From the NCBI GenBank assembly GCA_015067025.1, contig SVNC01000010.1, positions 1-64,000 of the forward strand: a stretch of DNA of 64,000 nt, written 5' to 3'. Shown here one piece after another: positions 16,457-25,247 of this stretch. The DNA is from Oscillospiraceae bacterium (GTDB lineage: Bacteria; Bacillota; Clostridia; Oscillospirales; Ruminococcaceae). Positions within the stretch are counted from its first letter, which is position 1. Each line of letters begins with the position of its first letter. Made by a program: the position numbers and the translations under genes. The notes beneath the pieces are model-generated. The model did not search any database. It was not told where the DNA came from and worked only from the letters and a program-made list of their open reading frames with translations.

Positions 16457-17083
16457 TCAGCCACGCATTATAACATCGTCGCTGTCTTCCTTTTTCTTTA
16501 TCTTTACTTTTCCCTCTTCCTTAGAAGAAGATTTTGTCTGCTTATCTGTATCCTCTGCCGTTCTTTCCTTTGCAAAGGCTTTTATACGGCAGTAAGTAAT
16601 ATATATCACCAGTCCTGCCACTAAAATATCAAGCAGAACCTGAAGACTGAACCAGGATGCACCCTGAAGCAGTATATTGTTCTGGCATATATAAGTAAGA
16701 TCCCATAAAGCAAGAAGTGCCAAAATACGAAGCAGACTATTTGTTATCATTATCGTATCGTAATATTTCTGTGCATTTTCCTCTGTGATAATAAATCTCT
16801 TAGGTTCTTTATGCTCTTTGAACATAAACCATATAGAGAAAATTATAACTCCGAGTGCTACTGCCGGAAAGGCAAAGCCCTGAATCCACACGTAAAACGG
16901 AATACCGTCTGCAAATATCATCTCGATTATTCGTTTAAGCGTAGGATTTGAAGGACTTATGAGATTTGACACAAAAGCAAAGGTCGTCTGATAGATGAGG
17001 TACGCCAAAAGCAACCCCATCACATCAATAAAACCCTTTAATATGCCGTAGTTTAATTTAACCTTAAAATTACCTATCTTCAA
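16457..17083 (-). CDS. membrane protein of unknown function inside the pyrimidine operon
   Basis: A 208-residue protein with about four membrane helices (roughly residues 16-40, 62-86, 108-128 and 138-163) and a highly charged C-terminal tail (KSSSKEEGKVKIKKKEDSDD). The hydrophobic part resembles DUF2975-like four-helix proteins in general form, but I cannot assign a family. Translation starts at a TTG with AAGGTGAT upstream, only 9 nt after the carB stop, and pyrK follows, so it is embedded in the operon. A role in pyrimidine or ammonium uptake could be imagined but nothing in the sequence shows it. Confidence 0.7.
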   Translation of the reverse strand: MKIGNFKVKLNYGILKGFIDVMGLLLAYLIYQTTFAFVSNLISPSNPTLKRIIEMIFADGIPFYVWIQGFAFPAVALGVIIFSIWFMFKEHKEPKRFIITEENAQKYYDTIMITNSLLRILALLALWDLTYICQNNILLQGASWFSLQVLLDILVAGLVIYITYCRIKAFAKERTAEDTDKQTKSSSKEEGKVKIKKKEDSDDVIMRG

Positions 17084-17092
17084 CTTATCACC

Positions 17093-20000
17093 TTAAATTT
17101 TTGTGATGTCTATCATTTCGATATCATCAACTGTCTTGTCCATAGCAATACACTTAACAAGAGCATTTGCTGTATCAACTGAAGTAAGGCAGGCAATGGA
17201 ACGTTCAACCGACTTACGACGGATCTTAACGCTGTCACGGGCAGGCTTTCTGCCTGTTTCAGAGGTTGAAATAACGTAGTTTATCTTTCCGCTTTCAAGC
17301 AGGCTGATTACGTTAGGTTCCTTATCTTCGTTTATACGATAGGTGAAGTTTGTAGCTATCATATTTCTGTTGAGCATTGAAGCTGTACCGCTGGTAGCAT
17401 AAAGCTCAAAGCCGAGCTTTTCAAACTTTTCGGCAAGAGGAATGATCTCAGGCTTGTCGCTGTTCTTTACAGAGAACATTACGCCGCCGTTTTTGAACAT
17501 CTTAAAGCCTGCCGCCATAAGTCCCTTGAATAACGCTTCTTCAAAGGTCTTTGCAATACCAAGTGCTTCACCTGTGGACTTCATTTCAGGACCGAGCTGT
17601 GTATCAACGTCGTGGAGCTTTTCAAAGCTGAATACAGGAACCTTTACTGCTACGTAGTCGCCTACGGGGTAAAGACCACTCTGATAACCCTGCTCCTTTA
17701 AGGTCTGACCGAACATTATCTTTGTTGCAATATCAACCATCTGTACGCCTGTAACCTTACTGATATAAGGAACAGTTCTTGAAGAACGAGGGTTTACTTC
17801 AATTACGTAAACCTCGTTATCGTATACAACGTACTGGATATTTACAAGACCGATAACGTTAAGTGACTTTGCAAGTCTTTCTGTATATGTGATGATCGTA
17901 TCCTTTATCTTGTCAGAAAGTGTCTGGCAGGGATATACTGAAATACTGTCACCTGAGTGAACGCCTGCACGCTCGATGTGTTCCATAATACCGGGGATGA
18001 GGAAATCTGTACCGTCGCAGATAGCGTCAACCTCAACCTCTGTACCCATAAGGTACTTATCTATAAGAACAGGATTTTCAAGCTCTGTTGCAGTGATGAT
18101 AGTCATATATTCATCAACGTCGCTGTCGCAGTGTGCAATGATCATATTCTGACCGCCAAGTACGTAGGAAGGACGGAGCAGAACAGGATAACCAAGCTCG
18201 TTTGCAACCTTAAGTGCTTCTTCAGTTGTAAATACTGTGTGACCTGCAGGTCTGGGGATACCGCACTTTTCAAGAAGCTCGTCAAACTTTTCTCTGTCTT
18301 CTGCATCGTCGATGCTCTGTGCAGAAGTACCTAAAATTCTTACACCTATTTCCTGAAGATGCTTTGTCAGCTTGATAGCTGTCTGACCGCCGAACTGAAC
18401 AACTACGCCGTAGGGCTGTTCTGTTGCAATAAGAGAGTCAACGTCTTCAAAAGTAAGAGGATCAAAATAAAGTCTGTCACCTGTATCAAAGTCAGTAGAA
18501 ACCGTTTCAGGGTTATTGTTGCAGATGATTGCTTCATAACCAAGCTCCTTAAGAGCCCATACACAGTGAACGGAGCAGTAGTCGAATTCGATACCCTGAC
18601 CGATACGGATAGGACCTGAACCGAATACTATTACCTTTTTCTTATCTGTGGGGTGCTGCTTAATAAATTCAGCCGCTTCGTTTTCATCATCATATGTGCT
18701 GTAGAAATAAGGAGTTTCTGCCGCAAATTCTGCCGCACAGGTATCAACCATCTTATAAACAGCGTGACGGGTCTTTATACCCTTATCAGAAAGACTCTGA
18801 CCTGAAAGCTTTTCGATGGACTTATCAAGGTAGCAGTACTTCTTTGCAAGGTCGTACTTTTCCTGAGTAAGCTCACCGTCAGCAAGCCACTTTTCAAGCT
18901 CTACAAGGTTTAAAAGCTTTGAAATAAACCACTTGTCTATCTGTGTGATCTCATTTATTTCATCAACGCTGACGCCTCTCTTGAGAGCTTCAAAAATACA
19001 GAAGCATCTGTCAACGTCAACATTGTGGAGGTTTGCTCTGATTTCTTCGTCAGAAAGCTCTGCAAAAGTCTTTTTGGAAAGTGTATCCATACCAAGCTCG
19101 ATTGAACGTACAGCCTTTATCATAGCCGCTTCAAAGCTGGGTGCAATGGACATAATTTCGCCTGTTGCCTTCATCTGTGTACCAAGTGTTTTCTTTGCGT
19201 AAACGAACTTATCAAAGGGCCACTTGGGGAACTTTACTACAATGTAGTCGATGGAAGGCTCGAAGCAAGCGTAAGTCTTGCCTGTTACCTGGTTTAAGAT
19301 TTCATCAAGGCAGTAACCGATAGCAATCTTTGCCGCTACCTTAGCGATAGGATAACCTGTAGCCTTTGATGCGAGTGCAGAAGAACGGGAAACTCTGGGG
19401 TTTACCTCGATTACCGCATATTCAAAGCTGTCGGGCTTTAATGCAAACTGACAGTTACAGCCGCCTTCTACATCAAGTGCCTGAACAATGTTGAGCGCTG
19501 CTGTACGAAGCATCTGATATTCTATGTCTGTAAGAGATACTGCAGGAGCAACTACTATACTGTCGCCTGTGTGTACGCCTACAGGGTCCATGTTTTCCAT
19601 TGAACATACTGTGATTGCATTTCCCTTAGCGTCACGGATAACCTCAAATTCGATTTCCTTCCAGCCGGAGATACACTTTTCAACAAGTATCTGTGTAATA
19701 GGAGATAAACGAAGACCGTTTGTAGCGATTTCGTGAAGCTCCTTCTCATCGTATGCAATACCGCCGCCTGTACCGCCAAGAGTGAAGGCAGGTCTTACGA
19801 TTACGGGGTAGTCGATAACCTTTGCGAAGTCCATTGCATCTTCAACTGTTTCTACAACCTTTGAAGGAATGCAGGGCTCACCGATAGCCTCCATTGTATC
19901 CTTGAATGCCTGTCTGTCCTCTGCCTTGTGGATAGTTTCAGGTTTAGAACCAAGCAGTTTTACGTTATTTTCTGCAAGGAAGCCTTCCTCTGCAAGCTGC

Positions 20001-20299
20001 ATTGAAAGAGTAAGGCCTGTCTGACCGCCAAGGTTTGACAGAATACTGTCGGGCTTTTCAATCTTTATAATCTTCTTGATTACGTCAAGTGTTAAAGGCT
20101 CGATGTAAATCTTATCAGCCATATGCTTGTCCGTCATAATTGTAGCAGGATTTGAGTTTACTAAAACTACTTCAAGTCCTTCCTGCTTTAAAGCACGGCA
20201 AGCCTGTGTGCCTGCATAGTCAAACTCAGCAGCCTGACCGATTACGATAGGTCCTGAACCGATTACGAGAACCTTTTTGATATCACTTCTTAATGGCAT
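17093..20299 (-). CDS. carB: carbamoyl phosphate synthase, large subunit
   Basis: A 1068-residue synthetase, the normal length. Two homologous ATP-grasp halves are present (PIVIGQAAEFDYAGTQA, RPAFTLGGTGGG and EVNPRVSRSSALASKATGYP in the first; PIRIGQGIEFDYCSVH, RPSYVLGGQNM and EVNPRSSRTVPYISKVTG in the second), followed by an allosteric MGS-like domain near the end. It makes carbamoyl phosphate from bicarbonate, ATP and ammonia. It starts 1 nt after carA. Because the neighbouring CarA lacks its catalytic cysteine, this subunit may depend on free ammonia. Confidence 0.97.
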   Translation of the reverse strand: MPLRSDIKKVLVIGSGPIVIGQAAEFDYAGTQACRALKQEGLEVVLVNSNPATIMTDKHMADKIYIEPLTLDVIKKIIKIEKPDSILSNLGGQTGLTLSMQLAEEGFLAENNVKLLGSKPETIHKAEDRQAFKDTMEAIGEPCIPSKVVETVEDAMDFAKVIDYPVIVRPAFTLGGTGGGIAYDEKELHEIATNGLRLSPITQILVEKCISGWKEIEFEVIRDAKGNAITVCSMENMDPVGVHTGDSIVVAPAVSLTDIEYQMLRTAALNIVQALDVEGGCNCQFALKPDSFEYAVIEVNPRVSRSSALASKATGYPIAKVAAKIAIGYCLDEILNQVTGKTYACFEPSIDYIVVKFPKWPFDKFVYAKKTLGTQMKATGEIMSIAPSFEAAMIKAVRSIELGMDTLSKKTFAELSDEEIRANLHNVDVDRCFCIFEALKRGVSVDEINEITQIDKWFISKLLNLVELEKWLADGELTQEKYDLAKKYCYLDKSIEKLSGQSLSDKGIKTRHAVYKMVDTCAAEFAAETPYFYSTYDDENEAAEFIKQHPTDKKKVIVFGSGPIRIGQGIEFDYCSVHCVWALKELGYEAIICNNNPETVSTDFDTGDRLYFDPLTFEDVDSLIATEQPYGVVVQFGGQTAIKLTKHLQEIGVRILGTSAQSIDDAEDREKFDELLEKCGIPRPAGHTVFTTEEALKVANELGYPVLLRPSYVLGGQNMIIAHCDSDVDEYMTIITATELENPVLIDKYLMGTEVEVDAICDGTDFLIPGIMEHIERAGVHSGDSISVYPCQTLSDKIKDTIITYTERLAKSLNVIGLVNIQYVVYDNEVYVIEVNPRSSRTVPYISKVTGVQMVDIATKIMFGQTLKEQGYQSGLYPVGDYVAVKVPVFSFEKLHDVDTQLGPEMKSTGEALGIAKTFEEALFKGLMAAGFKMFKNGGVMFSVKNSDKPEIIPLAEKFEKLGFELYATSGTASMLNRNMIATNFTYRINEDKEPNVISLLESGKINYVISTSETGRKPARDSVKIRRKSVERSIACLTSVDTANALVKCIAMDKTVDDIEMIDITKI

Positions 20300-20300
20300 A

Positions 20301-21407
20301 TTACTTATTTCCCTCCATCAGACCGATAAATTTATCATAAAGATAAGACGTAGTACTCTTCTGTTCTCCTGTTTCAGGGTGGAACTGTACTGAGAATGCG
20401 GGAGTATTCTTATACTCAATACCCTCGCAAGTCTTATCGTTGGCATTCACGTGGCTTACTTCAGCCTTTGCGGCATCAACGCTGTCGTTTACAACTGCAT
20501 AGCCGTGATTTTGTGAAGTTACGTAAGTTGTACCGAAGTTCTTGTCTGTAACGGGCTGGCTTGCACCTCTGTGTCCGTATGTCAGCTTTTCTGTATCAAA
20601 GCCATTAGCAAGAGCTAAAAGCTGATGTCCCAGTCTGATGCCGAAAGTAGGGATATTCTCTGCAATCAGTTCCTTTAATGTGTTTACAGCATCTGCATTA
20701 TCCTTAGGATCTCCGGGGCCGTTTGAAAGAACTATACCATCGGGAGCAAATTCCTTTATCTCTTCCGCTGATACATTGTAAGGGAATACTGTAACGTCGC
20801 ACCCTCTCTTTGTAAGAGAGTTTACTATATTCTTTGTAAAGCCGTAGTCGATAAGTGCAACCTTGTACTTGCCGTTTTCTGCTGTAAAGGTCTTCTTTTC
20901 ACCGCTTACCTTTTCTACTGCGTTTACTACCTTGTATTCTTTGATTTCAGGCATTGCCTTTGCAAGAAATTCCTCAGTAGGCTCTTCGGTTGTGATCATA
21001 CCGTTCATAACGCCCTTTTCACGAAGTATTCTTGTAAGTCTTCTTGTATCTATATCGAAAAGACCGATAATGCCGTGCTTTTTAAGAAAGCTGTCTATAT
21101 CTCCCTTGCAACGGAAGTTTGAAGGTGCTTCACAATATTCACGAACGATATATCCGCTTATTGCAATTTTTTCTGAGGAATAGTCCTCGTCGTTCACACC
21201 GTAGTTACCGATAAGAGGGAAGGTCTGCACCATAATCTGTCCGCAGTAGGAAGGATCTGTTATTGCTTCCTGATAACCAACCATAGATGTGCTGAACACG
21301 ACCTCGCCGATCACCTTGCCTTCACTACCGAAGCTCTTTCCCTTGAAAACTGTGCCATCCGCTAAAATGAGATATGCGGTCTTTGCTTTAATCAGGTTTA
21401 AAGTCAT
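20301..21407 (-). CDS. carA: carbamoyl phosphate synthase small subunit with Arg replacing the catalytic Cys
   Basis: A 368-residue CarA homologue. The N-terminal small-subunit domain is followed by a class I glutamine amidotransferase domain (SNGPGDP near 228-234, QNHG near 299-302, His343 and Glu345 of HPE). The nucleophile elbow, normally FGICLGHQ, reads FGIRLGHQ: residue 258 is Arg (AGA codon at 20634-20636). The conserved GHRGANHPV is GHRGASQPV (Ser283, Gln284). Without the cysteine the glutaminase should be inactive, so the subunit may only be structural. It is otherwise intact, follows pyrF by 44 nt and precedes carB, so it is under operon selection. Confidence 0.93.
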   Translation of the reverse strand: MTLNLIKAKTAYLILADGTVFKGKSFGSEGKVIGEVVFSTSMVGYQEAITDPSYCGQIMVQTFPLIGNYGVNDEDYSSEKIAISGYIVREYCEAPSNFRCKGDIDSFLKKHGIIGLFDIDTRRLTRILREKGVMNGMITTEEPTEEFLAKAMPEIKEYKVVNAVEKVSGEKKTFTAENGKYKVALIDYGFTKNIVNSLTKRGCDVTVFPYNVSAEEIKEFAPDGIVLSNGPGDPKDNADAVNTLKELIAENIPTFGIRLGHQLLALANGFDTEKLTYGHRGASQPVTDKNFGTTYVTSQNHGYAVVNDSVDAAKAEVSHVNANDKTCEGIEYKNTPAFSVQFHPETGEQKSTTSYLYDKFIGLMEGNK

Positions 21408-21451
21408 TTAAGTTTGTTCCTTTCGAATAAAATATATAGAAAAGCTTTTTA

Positions 21452-22384
21452 TCAGGAGAGCTTGATCTCTCCTACAAAGCCCATTATTTCATCTCTCATA
21501 CGCATTGCTTCTCTGAATGCCGCACCTGCGTAATCACGCTCGTCACAGCCTTCCTTCTTGTATGCGCACATAATTCCTCTTGAGCTGTTTACGATACCGC
21601 CGAGACCGTTCTTATCAAACGCCGCCGCAATATCCTTTGCAGAAGCACCCTGAGCACCGTAACCCGGGATGAGGAAGAAAGTGTGGGGAAGCTTTTCACG
21701 AAGCTCTGCGATCTGTTCGGGGTATGTCGCACCTACTACAGCGCCCACGCCTGAATAGCCGTACTTGCCCATAAGCTCCTGTCCCCACTTTTCGCACATA
21801 TTACCCATATGTTCGTATACTGTGACGTCGCCTATCTTAAGATCCTGAAGCTCACCGCTTGAGGGATTTGACGTCTTTACTAAAACGAAGATGCCCTTGT
21901 CGTTTTCCTTACATACCTTAAGTAAGGGATTGATACCGTCACTGCCGAGGTAGCCGTTTACTGTAAGAGCGTCGCCCATAAAAGGAGTGTATTCTTCCTT
22001 GCCGACCTTGATCTTACCCAAGTGAGCAGCCGCATAAGCTTCCATCGTTGTACCGATATCGTTTCTCTTACCATCTGTAATTACGTACATACCTCTGCTT
22101 CTTGCATATTCCTGTGTCTTGTACAGAGTCTTCATACCTGCTGTACCATACATTTCGTAGTAAGCCGCCTGAGGCTTTACTGCAGGAACTATCTCGTGCA
22201 GAGCGTCAATAAGCCCCTTATTGTATTCGAGTATTGCCTTTGCCGCACCCTTAAGAGTTTCACCGTACTTGTTGAACGCCTTCTCCTTGATGTATTCAGG
22301 CACGAAGTCAAGCTTGGGGTCAAGACCTGCGACTGTAGGGTTCTGTGTACGCTCTATAGCCTCCATAAGTAAATCAAGTGACAT
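21452..22384 (-). CDS. pyrF: orotidine 5'-phosphate decarboxylase (type 2)
   Basis: A 310-residue OMP decarboxylase of the long bacterial type 2 class. The N-terminal NPTVAGLDPKLDFVP, the catalytic segment VITDGKRNDIG (the Asp/Lys charge network), and late FLIPGYGAQGAS and VNSSRGIM phosphate-binding motifs are all present. It makes UMP from OMP. It follows pyrC by 35 nt with a GAAAGGAAAGG ribosome site. The OMP-forming gene pyrE is not in this window. Confidence 0.96.
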   Translation of the reverse strand: MSLDLLMEAIERTQNPTVAGLDPKLDFVPEYIKEKAFNKYGETLKGAAKAILEYNKGLIDALHEIVPAVKPQAAYYEMYGTAGMKTLYKTQEYARSRGMYVITDGKRNDIGTTMEAYAAAHLGKIKVGKEEYTPFMGDALTVNGYLGSDGINPLLKVCKENDKGIFVLVKTSNPSSGELQDLKIGDVTVYEHMGNMCEKWGQELMGKYGYSGVGAVVGATYPEQIAELREKLPHTFFLIPGYGAQGASAKDIAAAFDKNGLGGIVNSSRGIMCAYKKEGCDERDYAGAAFREAMRMRDEIMGFVGEIKLS

Positions 22385-22419
22385 AAATTTTACCTTTCCT
22401 TTCTTTTTGTGCTTTATAT

Positions 22420-23691
22420 TTAATTATCTTTATATACAACCTGTCCATTAACTAAAGTGTATTTTACTCTGCCTTTAAGCTTCATACCCTTGAAGCAGGT
22501 GTTCTTTGATTTTGAGTGGAGCTTTTCAGGTTCTACCACCCAGGCTTCATTCGGGTCGAATATCGCGATATCGGCAACGTCGCCCACACCTAATGAACCG
22601 CCCTCTATACCGAGTATTCTTCTGGGATTTATACACATAAGTCTTACTATCTGTGCAAGATCTATCGTATCCGTATGATAAAACTCTGTAAGTGTTGCTG
22701 CAAGGGAGGTCTCCATTCCGACTACGCCGTTGGGAGCTTTTTCAAAGTCAGCCTTTTCTTCTGCTGTGTGAGGTGCGTGGTCTGTTACGATACAGTCGAT
22801 AGTACCGTCTGTTATCGCCGCTCTTACCGCCATAACATCGTCATCCTCACGAAGAGGAGGATTCATTCTGTAATCAGCGTCACGGGAAAGCAGTGCCTTA
22901 TCTGTAAGCATAAAGTAGTGGGGTGCAGTTTCGCAGGTGCACATTACACCGATGTGGGTATTACCTCTGATTATGTTGATACTGCCCTTTGTGCTTACGT
23001 GAGCAATGTGGATAGGCATCTGGCTTGCCTGAGCGATCGCAAGCTCTCTTGCTGTTATAGTGTCCTCGCTGAGTCGGCTCATACCCTTTACACCAAGTTC
23101 TCTTGAAACCTTACCCTTATTTATGATGCCGCCGTCTATAACGTCAAGGTCTTCACAGTGGGAAATTACCTTAAGTCCCGCATAATGAGCCTTAACCATA
23201 GCCTGAGCCATCATAGTAGTGGACTTTACAGGTCGTCCGTCATCGGATACCGCTACGCAACCCGCCTTACGGAGTGCCTCATAATCACACAACTCATTAC
23301 CTTCAAGGCCTTTCGTTATACAGCCTACAGGATAGACCTTAGCCTTGGCGTGCTTTGCTTTTTCTAAAATGTAGGAGATGACTTCGGGACAGTCTGCCGC
23401 AGGAGTGGTGTTGGGCATACATGCAACTGCTGTGATACCACCTGCTACCGCCGCTTCGCAACCTGTAAGGATATCCTCCTTATGTGTCTGACCCGGGTCT
23501 CTCAGATGCACGTGCATATCGCAAAGTCCCGGGAACACTGTAAGTCCTTCGCAATCGATGACTTCCGCTCCTTCACAGCTTAAGTTTTCACCAAGCTCGG
23601 AAATATAACCGTCCTTTACAAGTATGTCCGTCTTTCCCTGAAATCTATTCATCGGGTCTACGACGAAGCCGTTTTTCAGTAAAATCGCCAT
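22420..23691 (-). CDS. pyrC: dihydroorotase (class I, PyrC)
   Basis: A 423-residue amidohydrolase that cyclises carbamoyl aspartate. Metal-site motifs are visible: DMHVHLRDPGQ (HxH plus substrate Arg), the SHCEDLD and HIAHVS histidines, and the catalytic IVTDHAPHT. It is the first gene of the operon and has a GGAGGTG ribosome site 4 nt before the ATG. Transcription is likely governed by the leader hairpin upstream. Aspartate transcarbamoylase (pyrB) is absent from this operon and must be elsewhere. Confidence 0.96.
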   Translation of the reverse strand: MAILLKNGFVVDPMNRFQGKTDILVKDGYISELGENLSCEGAEVIDCEGLTVFPGLCDMHVHLRDPGQTHKEDILTGCEAAVAGGITAVACMPNTTPAADCPEVISYILEKAKHAKAKVYPVGCITKGLEGNELCDYEALRKAGCVAVSDDGRPVKSTTMMAQAMVKAHYAGLKVISHCEDLDVIDGGIINKGKVSRELGVKGMSRLSEDTITARELAIAQASQMPIHIAHVSTKGSINIIRGNTHIGVMCTCETAPHYFMLTDKALLSRDADYRMNPPLREDDDVMAVRAAITDGTIDCIVTDHAPHTAEEKADFEKAPNGVVGMETSLAATLTEFYHTDTIDLAQIVRLMCINPRRILGIEGGSLGVGDVADIAIFDPNEAWVVEPEKLHSKSKNTCFKGMKLKGRVKYTLVNGQVVYKDN

Positions 23692-23717
23692 TTTACACCT
23701 CCAACTTATATTGCTGC

Positions 23718-23761
23718 AAAAAAAACCACGATTTTCTCATTTGACAAGGAAAAAATCATGG
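23718..23761 (-). promoter_or_regulatory. attenuator-like terminator in the pyrC leader
   Basis: On the minus strand CCATGATTTT and AAAATCGTGG (23761-23752 with 23735-23726) pair with one G-U, and eight T follow at once. It lies between the predicted promoter and pyrC, 27 nt before the ATG, so transcripts must read through it. Upstream leader segments (ATTTGTA/TACAAAT, AGGAA/TTCCT) can fold in alternative ways. I do not recognise a PyrR-binding motif. Confidence 0.65.
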
Positions 23762-23857
23762 TAAATGGGGATTTTTAAAATTCAAGGAAAACAGAATTTG
23801 TATTCCTAATTTTTACAAATCCTCCGTGTTTATTCAGCGTATTTCCATAGTCATTTT

Positions 23858-23886
23858 ATTATACAATATTTTTTTCAATTTGTCTA
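23858..23886 (-). promoter_or_regulatory. promoter of the pyrimidine operon
   Basis: On the minus strand TAGACA (23886-23881) and TATAAT (23863-23858) are separated by 17 bp. Transcription should start near 23851, giving a leader of about 160 nt before pyrC. Confidence 0.65.
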
Positions 23887-23907
23887 TAAAAATCACGAAA
23901 AAAGTTA

Positions 23908-23930
23908 CTTATTTTTTTCACAAAAATAAG
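23908..23930 (-). terminator. possible AT-rich terminator of feoA
   Basis: On the minus strand CTTATTTTT-GTG-AAAAAAATAAG can fold into an AT-only stem, followed within a few bases by TTTTTT. It lies about 20 nt after the feoA stop and just before the pyr promoter. Confidence 0.35.
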
Positions 23931-23950
23931 TCCAAAAAACTGCAGATTTT

Positions 23951-24202
23951 TTATTCCTTTATTTTTACCACAAAAATTTCTCTGACGTCTTCGCACCGTA
24001 TCGCTATTACAGCACCTCTTATAAGATATGCAGAGATATCACCCTTCGAAGATTTTAAAATGCAGGTTACCTTTGTATCAGCAATAAGTCCCATATCCAT
24101 AAAACGCCTTCTCATATCACCTTTTGTATATATTGCCGTTATTCTGCCCGACTCTCCCGCTTCAAGCTGACAGAGTGTGCAGACGGTTAAATTTTCATCC
24201 AT
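23951..24202 (-). CDS. FeoA-type small ferrous-iron transport protein
   Basis: An 83-residue SH3-like beta-barrel protein. The family pattern is clear: L-x-x-L-x-x-G-E-x-G-R-I at the start, RRRFMDMGLIADTKV in the middle, and AYLIRGAVIAIRCEDVREIFV at the end. FeoA proteins assist the FeoB Fe2+ transporter at the cytoplasmic face. No feoB is adjacent, so it may be an orphan FeoA. The start codon has GGAAGGTG eight bases upstream. The gene sits alone between the transketolase terminator and the pyr promoter. Confidence 0.85.
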   Translation of the reverse strand: MDENLTVCTLCQLEAGESGRITAIYTKGDMRRRFMDMGLIADTKVTCILKSSKGDISAYLIRGAVIAIRCEDVREIFVVKIKE

Positions 24203-24262
24203 TATAAAGCACCTTCCGATTTAAAGTTTCTCTATAATTTATGAAAATTCCCCATATCCGTG

Positions 24263-24288
24263 AAAAAGCCACCGCAAAAGCGGTGGCT
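24263..24288 (-). terminator. terminator of the transketolase operon
   Basis: A perfect stem AGCCACCGC / GCGGTGGCT with an AAAA loop (24267-24288) lies 6 nt after the stop of the second transketolase gene, followed on the minus strand by TTTTTC. Confidence 0.9.
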
Positions 24289-24293
24289 AAAAA

Positions 24294-25229
24294 TTATTTA
24301 CCTAAAAACTTTTCTGTAACAGCAACAATATTAGAAGCACAAAGGCCAAATTCCTTAAGAAGGTCAACAGCGGGACCTGAATGACCAAATGTATCATTAA
24401 CACCGATCTTCTTAACGGGAACGGGGCAAAGCTCGCTTACAACGTCGCAGACAGCACTGCCAAGACCACCGATAACACTGTGTTCTTCAACAGTAACGAT
24501 CTTACCTGTTTCCTTTGCAGCCTTTAAGATAATATCCCTGTCAATAGGCTTGATTGTGTGGATATTGATAACACGGGCATTGATACCCTTTGCCTTAAGC
24601 TCATCGTGAGCCTGAAGAGCCTCTGCTACCATAAGACCTGTAGCGATGATTGTAACGTCGTCGCCATCACGAAGCTGGATACCCTTACCAAGTTCGAACT
24701 TATAGGTATCCTTATCGTTGAATATAGGAGCAGCAAGTCTGCCAAATCTCATATAGGTAGGACCATCAAAATCAGCCATAGCAAGTACAGCCGCCTTTGC
24801 TTCAACGTCATCGGCAGGGTTTATTACAGTCATACCGGGAATTGTGCACATAAGAGCTATATCCTCATTGCACTGGTGTGTAGCACCGTCTTCACCTACA
24901 GAGATACCTGCATGAGTTGCACCTATCTTTACATTGAGGTGGGGATAACCGATGCTGTTTCTGATTATTTCGTAAGCTCTGCCTGCGGCAAACATAGCAA
25001 AGGTGCTTGCAAATACAAGCTTGCCTGTTGTTGCGATACCTGCGGCAACGCCCATCATATTAGCTTCTGCAATACCGCAATCGAAAAAGCGGTCAGGATA
25101 AGCCTTCTTGAAAGTGCCTGTCTTTGTTGCCGCCGCTAAGTCAGCATCAAGCACTACTAAATCGTTTCTCTTCTGGGCAAGCTCTACAAGAGCTTCGCCA
25201 TAGCTTTCACGGGTTGCTTTCTTTTCCAT
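24294..25229 (-). CDS. transketolase, C-terminal subunit
   Basis: The pyrimidine-binding and C-terminal domains of a split transketolase, about 311 residues. Visible features are the catalytic-cavity segment (ADLAAATKTGTFKKAYPDRF), GIAEANMMGVAAGIA, GATHAGISVGEDGATHQ and the C-terminal domain that begins near IIATGLMVAEAL. With the N-terminal subunit it moves two-carbon ketol units in the non-oxidative pentose phosphate pathway. An ATG at 25238 is open, but the AAAGGA site is properly spaced for 25229. It follows the N-terminal subunit gene by about 18 nt. Confidence 0.93.
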   Translation of the reverse strand: MEKKATRESYGEALVELAQKRNDLVVLDADLAAATKTGTFKKAYPDRFFDCGIAEANMMGVAAGIATTGKLVFASTFAMFAAGRAYEIIRNSIGYPHLNVKIGATHAGISVGEDGATHQCNEDIALMCTIPGMTVINPADDVEAKAAVLAMADFDGPTYMRFGRLAAPIFNDKDTYKFELGKGIQLRDGDDVTIIATGLMVAEALQAHDELKAKGINARVINIHTIKPIDRDIILKAAKETGKIVTVEEHSVIGGLGSAVCDVVSELCPVPVKKIGVNDTFGHSGPAVDLLKEFGLCASNIVAVTEKFLGK

Positions 25230-25247
25230 CAGTTCCATTCCTTTCGA

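Noticed and set aside
24558-25139. 193-codon open frame on the plus strand inside the transketolase gene
   Set aside because: It is antisense to a clearly conserved enzyme, cysteine-rich in a random way, and has no ribosome site.
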